Below, in pieces: positions 51,096 through 58,679 of a stretch of 64,000 nucleotides of DNA (the stretch's first letter is position 1; every line of letters begins with the position of its first letter). The notes below the pieces were generated by a model that saw nothing but the letters and a program-made list of their open reading frames with translations, was not told the DNA's origin and ran no database searches. Source of the DNA: Amycolatopsis anabasis (GTDB lineage: Bacteria > Actinomycetota > Actinomycetes > Mycobacteriales > Pseudonocardiaceae); the NCBI RefSeq assembly GCF_009765355.1, contig NZ_VTHK01000014.1, positions 1 through 64,000 of the forward strand, read 5' to 3'. Position numbers and translations under genes: made by a program.

Positions 51096-52481
51096 CTAAC
51101 CGGCGAACGCCTCGGCCACCGCGGCGTGGATGCGCTGCGGGCGGTCCGGGGGAGCGAGGTCGATGCCCGCGTGCATCCCGCCGTGGTCGCTGCCGAACGT
51201 CCAGCCCTCCAGCGTTTCGAAATCCGGGTTCGCCACGGTGAAACCGATCGTTTCGAAGTGGTCGAACCCGGCGTCGATGCCGAAGTCGGTGACCTCGCGC
51301 TGTTCGACGAGCCGGACGGTGAGCGTCGCTTCGGGTCGCCCGCCGCGCAGGTGTTCGGTGACGTCGATCGGGCCCTGCCAGTCGTGCCCGTTGAGCCACA
51401 TCCCGGGGGACGGCCCGGCCACGTCCGAACTCCACACCACTTGCCCGTTGAGGAGCACCTGCTTGACGTGGTACCCGGTGGGGGAGGTGCTCGTGCACTT
51501 GTCGCTGCGGTGCCAGAAGGACAGTTCGTGGCGCGGCGCGTCCGGGTCGACGCGGACCCGCTGCTCGGCCCACGCCGAGTTCCCGGCCGCGGTCCGGGTG
51601 CGCGCCGGAACCGTGAACGAAAGCCGCCCGAAGCCGTACATCGCGCGGTTCTCGCTGGCGGGCAACGGGGTGCCGTCCACCGGGAGCCCGTAGGCGAGCA
51701 CGCCCTGGATCCGCCCGTCCGCGGCGTAGGCCAGGCCGGTGCGCAGGCAGTCCCGCACATAAGCCTCGGTGGGGTCGCGCATGGTGTCCAGGAAACGTCC
51801 ACAGTAGACAAGCGCGACCAGCCCGAGCCCGCGCGGCGCGGTGATCGCGCGGATGTCGTCCAGCCGGGCGGCCATCGAGGCCGCGTTCTCGGTGTTGTGG
51901 AACGGATCGTCGAGGTAGGGGTAGATCAGCCCGTCGATGTAGGGCCGGTAGGTGTCCACGAAGGCCACGTCGGTCGCGGCGTCGTGGTAGGCGCACAGCC
52001 AGAACTGGAGACCGGGGTTGATGCCGGTGTGGATCTCGCGCATCTTCCGCACGTATTCGGGAGTGAACGTCTCGCGGTTCTGCCCGATGTGGAAATCGTC
52101 GATGCCCCAGCCGGTGAGGTTGGGGTACTGGGTGGACAGTGTCGCGATCTCCCGCGCCCAGGCCAGGTAGTCCTGCCCGAAGGGACGCGAGGACCGCCCG
52201 CCCTCGAACGATTCCGACGGCGGCACCAGGTACACCCAGACCGCGAGGCCCGCCTGTTCGGCCGCGGGCAGGAACTCCAGGCGCAGATCGTCCCAGTCCG
52301 TCGGCGAATCCCAGATCCCGTAGGTGTAGGTGTTGACGTTCGCCGCGCGGAGCCGTTCGACCAGCCGGGGTGAGTCGATGTGCCGGTACCCGTCGGCACG
52401 CGGAACCGCCTCCCGCAACGCGGCGCCGATGGTGTTGCCACCGGTCATCGCGGACTTGACGCCACCGGGTGGAACGGGCAT
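51096..52481 (-). CDS. TIM-barrel glycoside hydrolase-like protein
   Basis: The 461-residue protein has a barrel-like N-terminal half (NVNTYTYGIWDSPTDWDDLR, LTGWGIDDFHIGQNRETFT, GLIYPYLDDPFHNTENAASM) with acidic residues at strand ends, as in glycosidases. The C-terminal 170 residues look like a beta-sandwich carbohydrate-binding or jelly-roll domain. No signal peptide is seen. I cannot assign a GH family. The ATG 52481 follows GGAGGTGAT. It diverges from the ArsR gene at 52633 with a palindrome in between. Confidence 0.72.
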   Translation of the reverse strand: MPVPPGGVKSAMTGGNTIGAALREAVPRADGYRHIDSPRLVERLRAANVNTYTYGIWDSPTDWDDLRLEFLPAAEQAGLAVWVYLVPPSESFEGGRSSRPFGQDYLAWAREIATLSTQYPNLTGWGIDDFHIGQNRETFTPEYVRKMREIHTGINPGLQFWLCAYHDAATDVAFVDTYRPYIDGLIYPYLDDPFHNTENAASMAARLDDIRAITAPRGLGLVALVYCGRFLDTMRDPTEAYVRDCLRTGLAYAADGRIQGVLAYGLPVDGTPLPASENRAMYGFGRLSFTVPARTRTAAGNSAWAEQRVRVDPDAPRHELSFWHRSDKCTSTSPTGYHVKQVLLNGQVVWSSDVAGPSPGMWLNGHDWQGPIDVTEHLRGGRPEATLTVRLVEQREVTDFGIDAGFDHFETIGFTVANPDFETLEGWTFGSDHGGMHAGIDLAPPDRPQRIHAAVAEAFAG

Positions 52482-52510
52482 CGATCACCTCCGTGGGACG
52501 AGTTTTCCAC

Positions 52511-52523
52511 ACCATGCCATGGT
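52511..52523. promoter_or_regulatory. Palindrome ACCATG-C-CATGGT between divergent genes
   Basis: This perfect 13-bp odd palindrome lies in the 151-nt gap between the barrel-protein gene and the ArsR gene. It is a candidate site for that regulator. Confidence 0.35.
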
Positions 52524-52632
52524 TGGCCACTTTCCCGCAGCCTGGCCACAATCGACGGTCGCGCGAGGACGTCAAGGTTCTTGCAAGGCGCTTCCCCGGA
52601 CAATTGCCGAAACCTGGCGAGGGGGGAGGGCC

Positions 52633-53625
52633 ATGGTGCTGCGCATTCTTTTCACCGCGGAGGATCTGTGCCGGGTTCGGGTGGCGGCCGGGCCGCATCC
52701 GACCTGGGAGGTGATCCTGAGCATCAACAGCCTGCAGTCGCCCGAGCTGCCCGCACGGCACTGGGCCTGGCGGAACTCGGTCACCGGCACCGTCAAGCGG
52801 GAGCCCGAGCGGCGCAGGTGGCTGGGCGCCGCGGCCGCGCTGGTCCCCGCGAACGGGAACTTCCCGGATTTCCTCACGCCCGCCATCGGTGACGCCGACG
52901 TGGACGCCCACTTCGACGCCATCCTCGCGCTGCCCCGGGAGACCGTGCGGGCGGACCTGGAGCGCACCTACCTCCGGGACAAGGCGCCGCCGCCGTGGGC
53001 GCGGTCGCTGCACCGCGACGGCCGCACCGGCGGCCTGGTCGAGGTCCTGCGCCGGTACCACCGGATCGCGGTCGAACCGGTGCGCGAGGCGGTGCACCGG
53101 CGCGTCGAGATCGACCGCGCCCAGTACGCGCGGCGACTGCTCGACGGCGGGGTGGAGGCGCTGCTGAGCGGCCTGCACCCGTCGATCCGCTGGCGCCACC
53201 CCGTGCTGGAGGCCGACTATCCGGTGGATCGCACGGTTTCCCTGGGTGGACGGGGATTGGTGGTGGTTCCGGCGCACTTCTGCTGGGGCGCCCCGGTCAC
53301 GTTCATCGACGCCGACCTGGAGCCGGTGCTGGTCTGCCCGGGCGGCGACGACCTTCCCGAGCCCGCCCCCGGTCCCGGTGCGGGAGTGGAACGGCTGAGC
53401 GGGTTGCTCGGGCACACCCGCGCCCGGCTGGTCGCCCAGCTCGCCGTCGCCGGGTCCACCACGCAACTGGCCACCCGGCTCGCGGTCACCCGGGCCGCGA
53501 TCAGCCAGCACACCAGGGTTCTGCGTGCAGCCGGGCTGGTCACCACCACCCGTTTCGGCCCGTCGGTCCAGCACGCGCTCACGCCACTCGGACGCCACCT
53601 CCTGAATGGCGAGCCCGGTGTTTAG
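52633..53625 (+). CDS. ArsR-type regulator with N-terminal DUF5937-like domain
   Basis: The 330-residue protein has a long N-terminal domain beginning VLRILFTAEDLCRVRVAAGP, matching the DUF5937-type extension of actinobacterial ArsR proteins. A C-terminal winged helix follows (LVAQLAVAGSTTQLATRLAV, TRAAISQHTRVLRAAGLVTT). No metal-binding cysteine motif is seen. GGGGGGAGGG precedes the ATG at 52633. The divergent barrel-protein gene is the nearest candidate target. Confidence 0.84.
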   Translation: MVLRILFTAEDLCRVRVAAGPHPTWEVILSINSLQSPELPARHWAWRNSVTGTVKREPERRRWLGAAAALVPANGNFPDFLTPAIGDADVDAHFDAILALPRETVRADLERTYLRDKAPPPWARSLHRDGRTGGLVEVLRRYHRIAVEPVREAVHRRVEIDRAQYARRLLDGGVEALLSGLHPSIRWRHPVLEADYPVDRTVSLGGRGLVVVPAHFCWGAPVTFIDADLEPVLVCPGGDDLPEPAPGPGAGVERLSGLLGHTRARLVAQLAVAGSTTQLATRLAVTRAAISQHTRVLRAAGLVTTTRFGPSVQHALTPLGRHLLNGEPGV

Positions 53626-53679
53626 CCCTCGCTTAACAGCTCTTCGCCGGCGTTCGAACTTTCGGCATGCTGTGTGGCT

Positions 53680-54168
53680 ATGAAGATTTCCAGAGCAAGA
53701 CGCATGGTTTCCGTTGTCCTTTCCGCTTCCGCCGCCTTGTTGGCAAGCTTCACCGTTTCCGCGGTGGCGCTTCCGGGAACCGCGAACGCGATGCCGATCA
53801 ACTGCGGCAACGATGTTCCGGTGAGCAAGGGCGGCTACGACGGTTGTGCGAAACGCGGCTACAACATAGTGGACGCGTACTGGCAGGTGGGTGGTGAGTA
53901 TTTCAACGAAATGATCGTCGTCGGCACCGATTACTACGTTTACCACATCTGGGAAGAAGGAAATGGCTACTGGAGTGGCTGGCACCGGTTGGCGGGTGGC
54001 AAAGCCGGTGTCGAGGGAATTTCCCGTGGTCCCCGGCTGAACGGCCATTCCGGGGTTGTTTACGCGACTCCTCCGGGACAACTCGACATGATCGGCACCG
54101 ATGGTTCGCGGTTCTGCATCCGGGGCTGGGCGGCCGCGTGGGGTAACTGGAGCCACCAATGCGCCTGA
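53680..54168 (+). CDS. Secreted small protein with propeller-blade-like sequence
   Basis: The 162-residue protein has a signal peptide (MKISRARRMVSVVLSASAAL; cleavage near GTANAMP). The mature part contains one PLL/lectin-propeller-like blade: EMIVVGTDYYVYHIWEEGNG followed by YWSGWHRLAGG. Four cysteines may form disulfides. Single blades normally occur in multi-blade proteins, so the product may oligomerise. A GTG at 53674 is an alternative start. Base composition is a little lower in GC than its neighbours. It overlaps the next gene by ten bases. Confidence 0.72.
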   Translation: MKISRARRMVSVVLSASAALLASFTVSAVALPGTANAMPINCGNDVPVSKGGYDGCAKRGYNIVDAYWQVGGEYFNEMIVVGTDYYVYHIWEEGNGYWSGWHRLAGGKAGVEGISRGPRLNGHSGVVYATPPGQLDMIGTDGSRFCIRGWAAAWGNWSHQCA

Positions 54169-54548
54169 TCGGGGCGGTGGTGGCCGCGGTGATCCTCGCC
54201 TTCGCCACCGTCGGCACCGCCGGTTCGACCGGGTCGGTCGAACCGGCGGCGCCCTCGGTCGAAAACGTCGCGGTCGCGCCGTACCCGTGCGGCACGGTGC
54301 ACTGGCCGGACGGTCGCGAGACGCAGTTCTGCGTCGGTGAGGATCACCGGATCTACTGGCGCGAGCGACGCGACTCCGGGGAACCGTGGGGGCCCTGGCA
54401 CGACATGGGCGGCTATGCGACGAGCGGTGTGACCGTCAACGGTGATCGCACCTGGCACCCGCAGATCGTGGTGCGCGGCGCCGACTACGTCACCTACTGG
54501 GAGCGGCACTGGGACGGCGCCCGGTGGACCGAATGGGCCAGGTACTGA
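54159..54548 (+). CDS. Secreted small protein, second propeller-blade-like
   Basis: The 129-residue protein has a signal peptide (MRLIGAVVAAVILAFATVGT, cleavage near AGSTG). Its mature part has a blade-like pattern: HRIYWRERRDSGEPWGPWHD, then PQIVVRGADYVTYWERHWDG and RWTEWARY. It starts inside the end of the preceding gene and probably shares its transcript. The two may be paralogues that assemble together. Ligand unknown, possibly a sugar. Confidence 0.7.
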   Translation: MRLIGAVVAAVILAFATVGTAGSTGSVEPAAPSVENVAVAPYPCGTVHWPDGRETQFCVGEDHRIYWRERRDSGEPWGPWHDMGGYATSGVTVNGDRTWHPQIVVRGADYVTYWERHWDGARWTEWARY

Positions 54549-54670
54549 CCCACCGTCATCCCCCAACCACCATCTCCTCTCACACGGCAAGGGTTTTCCC
54601 TCATTCCGTGGTGCTATGTCACGGGTTAATCTCAAACCCTGATCGCTGACAGTGAGGTCGGGAGAACACC

Positions 54671-55705
54671 GTGCAACTGGGCCCACATCACCTTCGCATG
54701 ATCGACGCAGTGGCGGAAACCCGGAGCATCAGCAAGGCCGCCGTCCGGCTGGGGCTCACCCAGCCGGCGGTGAGCACGATGCTCCGCCGGGTAGAAGGCC
54801 ATTTGGGGGTACGGCTGTTCATCCGGTCGCCGGAAGGGGTAGCGCCGACCCCCATCGGCAGAGATGTCGCGACCCGGGCGCGGGCCGTGCTTTCCGGGAT
54901 CGACGACCTGAACGCGACGCTGGCCAGGGAACCCGGTGGCTCGTCCCCGGTGCCCAGCCTGCGGCTCGGCGCGCAGGCGTGCCCGGCGCTCACCAAGCTG
55001 AGCGGGCGCCTCGGGATGCTCTTCTCCTCGATCCGCGTCCAGCTCCGGGTCGACCAGGGCGGCGGCCGGGTGGTGCCGCTCCTCGACTCCGGGGCGCTCG
55101 ACGTGGGTCTGGTGCAGGAGCCGGTGGGGCGCGCGACGGTCCTCCCGGTGGGCGTCGAACGGTTCGTTCTGGTGGAGCGCGAACCTACTTTCGTCGGTTT
55201 ATCGGCGGATTCGCCGCTCGCCGCCCGGGACGTCGTGGAACTCGGCGAACTGGCCGGGCACGAATGGGTCGATGATCCGGTCGACGACGGCCCGTGGCCC
55301 GCCTACTTCCGCGCGGCGTGCGCCGCGGCGGGGTTCGCCCCGCAGGTGAGCTTCTGGTCCACCGACTGGCAGCTCGCCGCGGAGGTGGTCCGGTCGGGTC
55401 GCGGGATTGGTCTCTACCACCCGACGGCCCCGCCGCGCGAGGGCATCGTTTTCCGGCGGTTACGTGGGGATCCGCTCGCGCACCGGGTGGTGCTGTTGTG
55501 GCGCAGGGAGGCCAATTCCGCGGCGCGGAGGCTGCGCACCGCGCTCAGTCAGATCTACCTGGAATTGGTTCAGGCCAATCCGGTGTACGCGCGCTGGTGG
55601 GCCGAACACCCCGACGCGCACCCCGCGCTGCCCGGTACCGCCCCGGCGAATCCGTTGACCGGCGAGGGCGTTCCGTTCCTGGAAAGAGCGGTCAACTCGG
55701 CGTAA
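54671..55705 (+). CDS. LysR family transcriptional regulator
   Basis: The 344-residue regulator has the LysR HTH (HHLRMIDAVAETRSISKAAV, LGLTQPAVSTMLRRVEGHLG) and a periplasmic-binding-like effector domain (about 95-300). The effector domain is shorter and less typical than usual, with a long proline-rich tail (PALPGTAPANPLTGEG). GTG 54671 follows GGGAGA. It lies upstream of the LAL regulator, with no divergent gene; the likely target is unknown. Confidence 0.87.
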   Translation: MQLGPHHLRMIDAVAETRSISKAAVRLGLTQPAVSTMLRRVEGHLGVRLFIRSPEGVAPTPIGRDVATRARAVLSGIDDLNATLAREPGGSSPVPSLRLGAQACPALTKLSGRLGMLFSSIRVQLRVDQGGGRVVPLLDSGALDVGLVQEPVGRATVLPVGVERFVLVEREPTFVGLSADSPLAARDVVELGELAGHEWVDDPVDDGPWPAYFRAACAAAGFAPQVSFWSTDWQLAAEVVRSGRGIGLYHPTAPPREGIVFRRLRGDPLAHRVVLLWRREANSAARRLRTALSQIYLELVQANPVYARWWAEHPDAHPALPGTAPANPLTGEGVPFLERAVNSA

Positions 55706-55778
55706 AAGGTGGCAATTTACGCACCACTGCTCAAAGTGGTCCGTTGGAGGACAAGCCGCCGGCGGGCACACTGGGCCG

Positions 55779-58556
55779 ATGACCACGTGCTCGCCGGTGC
55801 GCGGGAACGATCTCGTCGGACGAAACCGCTTGCTCGCGAGGATTTCCTCGTCGTTGCTCGGTCATGGCCAGGCCACGATCTTCGGCCCGGCCGGGATCGG
55901 CAAGAGCGCGTTGCTGGCACACCTGGCCGCCACCGCGGCCGCCGACGACGGGGCCCGCGTGCTCTGGTCGCGCCCGGAGCCCGGCGACCAGAAGCTGCCG
56001 CACGCCGGCCTCGCCGAACTGCTGGACACCGTGGAAACCGCCGCACTGCGAGCGATTCCCGGTCCGCAGCGGGAAGCGCTCACCGCGATCCTCCGGCGCG
56101 GCCCGGTGCCGCCCGGCGGTCCGGATCCGTTGACCGTGCGCCTGGCGCTGGGCCGGTTGCTCGACCGGCTGGCCCGGGACGTGCCGGTGCTGGTGGCGGT
56201 GGACAACGCGCAATGGCTTGATCCGGAAAGCCTGGACGCGCTGGCCGGCGCCGTCCGCACGGCCCGGTCCGGGCGCCTGCGCCTGCTGGTCGCCGAGCGC
56301 GCGGGGATCACCGCGCGCGCCGGTGCGGCGATCAGCAGCCAGGCCGTGCCGATGCGGGTGCCACCGCTGAACCTGGAGGAGATCGCTCAGCTCACGAGCC
56401 GGCTCGGGCTGCCGTTCCGCCGGGTCGGCCAGCTGCACGCGATCAGCGGTGGCAATCCCGCGGTCGCCCTGGAACTCGGCCTTTCCCTGGCCGGAACCGG
56501 ATTGGACGGGCAGCCGCCGGAATCGGTCCCGCTGCCGCCCGCGGCCCGCGCGGTGGTGCGCGAATGGCTCGCGGAGATCCCGGAATCGGCCGCGCACACA
56601 TTGCTGACCGCGAGCCTTTCCCGCCGCCCGACGGTCGGCCAGCTCAACCGGGTCCGGCCCGGCCGGGTCGAGGAGGACCTCGCCCGGGCCGCCGCGGCCC
56701 AGCTGGTGACGGTCGACCGGGAGCGGGTGCGGTTCACCGCCGGTGCGACCGCGATCGTGCTGGCCGAGGAGTCCTCGCACGCCGAACGCACGACCGCGCA
56801 CCGGCTGCTCGCGCACGCGGTGGAGGATCCGATCGAGGCCGCCTGGCACCAGGCGTGCGCGAGCACCGGGGTGAGCCAGGAAACCGCCGACTGCCTCGCG
56901 GTCGCCGCGAAATCCGCGCGCCGCCGGGGAGATCACGCGTTCGCCGCCGAACTGGGCCTGCTCGCGGCCGACCGGATGCCGCCGGTCGACGCGGAAAAGG
57001 CGTTGGCGTGCCTGGTGGAGGCGGCCGAGGACGCCGGTCTCGCCGGTCGTGCCGACCTCGCCGGCCGCGCCGCCGAGCTGATCTTCCTGCGCTCGGACGC
57101 GCCCGCCGATCGCGTGCGGGCCCGGCTCGCGCTGGTGGACAGCGCGGGCCAGTCGCTCGCCGACACCGACGAGGTGCTCGCCCGCGCGCTCACCGAGGCC
57201 GGCGCGGATCCCGTGCTGCTCGCCGCGGTGCACCTGCGGCTCGCGACCAAGGCCCAGCTGTGCGACGGCGATCCGGCGCGCGCCGCCGCCGAGGCGGACA
57301 AGGCCGCCGTGCTCGCGCAGCAGGGCAACCAGGCCGGGGTGCGCGCGATCGCGTTGACCATGCAGGCCCGCATGCAGCGCGTGCTCGGCGATCCGGTGGC
57401 CGAGCAGACGCTGGCCCGCGCGATGGCCGTGCCCGGGGTGCACGCCGAGGTCGATTCGCTGAACTTCGCGCGCTTCCTCGCCGCCCGGCACGCGTTGTTC
57501 GACGACCGGCTCGGGCACGCCCGCGAGGAACTGCTCGCGCTGCTGCCCGCCGCGGAGAACACCGGCGGCGCCGACGACGTGGTGGAGGTGCTGCGCAGCC
57601 TGGTCGAGGTGGAGGCGCGGGGCGGGCACTGCGCGGCCTGCCTCGAGCACGCGCGGCGGGTGGTCCGGCTGCGCTTCGACGCCGGGCTCTCCCCGGGGCC
57701 CGCGTGGTACGCCGGGGCCGTCGCCGAGATGGCGGGCGGCGCCTTCGACCGCGCGGAGTCGCTCGCCGAACTCGGCGTCCGCGCCTCGGAGGAGGATCAC
57801 GATCTCGTGTTCCTGTCCCGCAATCTGTACGTCCGAGGGGTCCTCAAACTGGTCACCGGCGAGGCCGCGCACGCGGTCCGGCTGCTCAGCCGGGTCCGGC
57901 GGCTGGAGGCCGAGCAGCAGATCGGCGACCCGTCGGTGCTGCGCTGGCACGGGGAACTGGCCGAGGCGCTGGTCGCGGCGGGCGAACCCGGCGAGGCCGG
58001 GGAACTGATCGAGCAGACCCGCCGCGTCGCCCGGATCCTCGACCGCCAGGGCGTCCTGGCCGCCCTGGACCGGGCCGACGGCGTCCTGCGCGCCGCGCGC
58101 GGGGACGTCGAACACGCGGAAACCCTGATCACCGCGGCCGCCGGCCGGTTCGCCGAACTCGGCCTGCGCGTGGAGCACGGGCGGACGTTGCTGGCGCAGG
58201 GCCGGCTCGAGCGCAGCCGCCGCCGGGGAGCCGCGGCGCGCGAGGCGGTGCGCGCGGCCGCCGCGGAATTCACCGCGATCGGCGCGAAACCGTGGGCCCG
58301 GCTGGCGAACGAGGAACTGGACCGGCTGGGCGCGCGCCCGCAGCCCGCACCGCGGGTGGGCGCGCTCAGCGACGCCGAGGCGGAACTCGCCGCCCTGGTG
58401 GCCCAGGGCGTGAGCAACCGCGAGGCCGCGGCCCGGCTGTTCGTCAGCGTGAAGACCGTCGAAGCCCGCCTCACCCGGATCTACCGGAAACTCGGGGTTC
58501 TCTCCCGATCACAGCTGGTGGTGCTGCTGCGCCAGCATCCGTCGCGGCGGCCATAG
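55779..58556 (+). CDS. LAL-type LuxR regulator with N-terminal AAA ATPase
   Basis: The 925-residue protein has an N-terminal NTPase (Walker A GPAGIGKS, residues 36-43; Walker B VPVLVAVDNAQWLD). A long alpha-helical TPR-like middle (about 330-830) follows, and a LuxR HTH closes it (LSDAEAELAALVAQGVSNRE, VKTVEARLTRIYRKLGVLS). Such large ATP-binding regulators control polymer use, sugar or antibiotic genes in actinobacteria. The chitinase gene follows 123 nt downstream on the same strand, which makes chitin use a possible target, though the DasR-like site argues for separate control. Confidence 0.9.
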   Translation: MTTCSPVRGNDLVGRNRLLARISSSLLGHGQATIFGPAGIGKSALLAHLAATAAADDGARVLWSRPEPGDQKLPHAGLAELLDTVETAALRAIPGPQREALTAILRRGPVPPGGPDPLTVRLALGRLLDRLARDVPVLVAVDNAQWLDPESLDALAGAVRTARSGRLRLLVAERAGITARAGAAISSQAVPMRVPPLNLEEIAQLTSRLGLPFRRVGQLHAISGGNPAVALELGLSLAGTGLDGQPPESVPLPPAARAVVREWLAEIPESAAHTLLTASLSRRPTVGQLNRVRPGRVEEDLARAAAAQLVTVDRERVRFTAGATAIVLAEESSHAERTTAHRLLAHAVEDPIEAAWHQACASTGVSQETADCLAVAAKSARRRGDHAFAAELGLLAADRMPPVDAEKALACLVEAAEDAGLAGRADLAGRAAELIFLRSDAPADRVRARLALVDSAGQSLADTDEVLARALTEAGADPVLLAAVHLRLATKAQLCDGDPARAAAEADKAAVLAQQGNQAGVRAIALTMQARMQRVLGDPVAEQTLARAMAVPGVHAEVDSLNFARFLAARHALFDDRLGHAREELLALLPAAENTGGADDVVEVLRSLVEVEARGGHCAACLEHARRVVRLRFDAGLSPGPAWYAGAVAEMAGGAFDRAESLAELGVRASEEDHDLVFLSRNLYVRGVLKLVTGEAAHAVRLLSRVRRLEAEQQIGDPSVLRWHGELAEALVAAGEPGEAGELIEQTRRVARILDRQGVLAALDRADGVLRAARGDVEHAETLITAAAGRFAELGLRVEHGRTLLAQGRLERSRRRGAAAREAVRAAAAEFTAIGAKPWARLANEELDRLGARPQPAPRVGALSDAEAELAALVAQGVSNREAAARLFVSVKTVEARLTRIYRKLGVLSRSQLVVLLRQHPSRRP

Positions 58557-58624
58557 CACCCGGTGATGCCCGTTGGGTATAGGTGTGCCCGGTTTCCATG
58601 GTTCATCGTGAAGGTGAACTGCTG

Positions 58625-58636
58625 TGGTCCAGACCA
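58625..58636. promoter_or_regulatory. DasR-like (dre) site TGGTCCAGACCA upstream of chitinase
   Basis: TGGTCCAGACCA is a perfect palindrome apart from its central CC/AG pair and matches the core of the dre consensus TGGTCTAGACCA, one base different. It lies 43 nt before the chitinase start. In streptomycetes, DasR represses chitinase genes through such sites in response to glucosamine-6-phosphate. DasR itself is not in this window. Confidence 0.65.
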
Positions 58637-58679
58637 TTCCACCCCGAGGAACTGGTCGGTCGCACGTTGGGAGCCCTGC

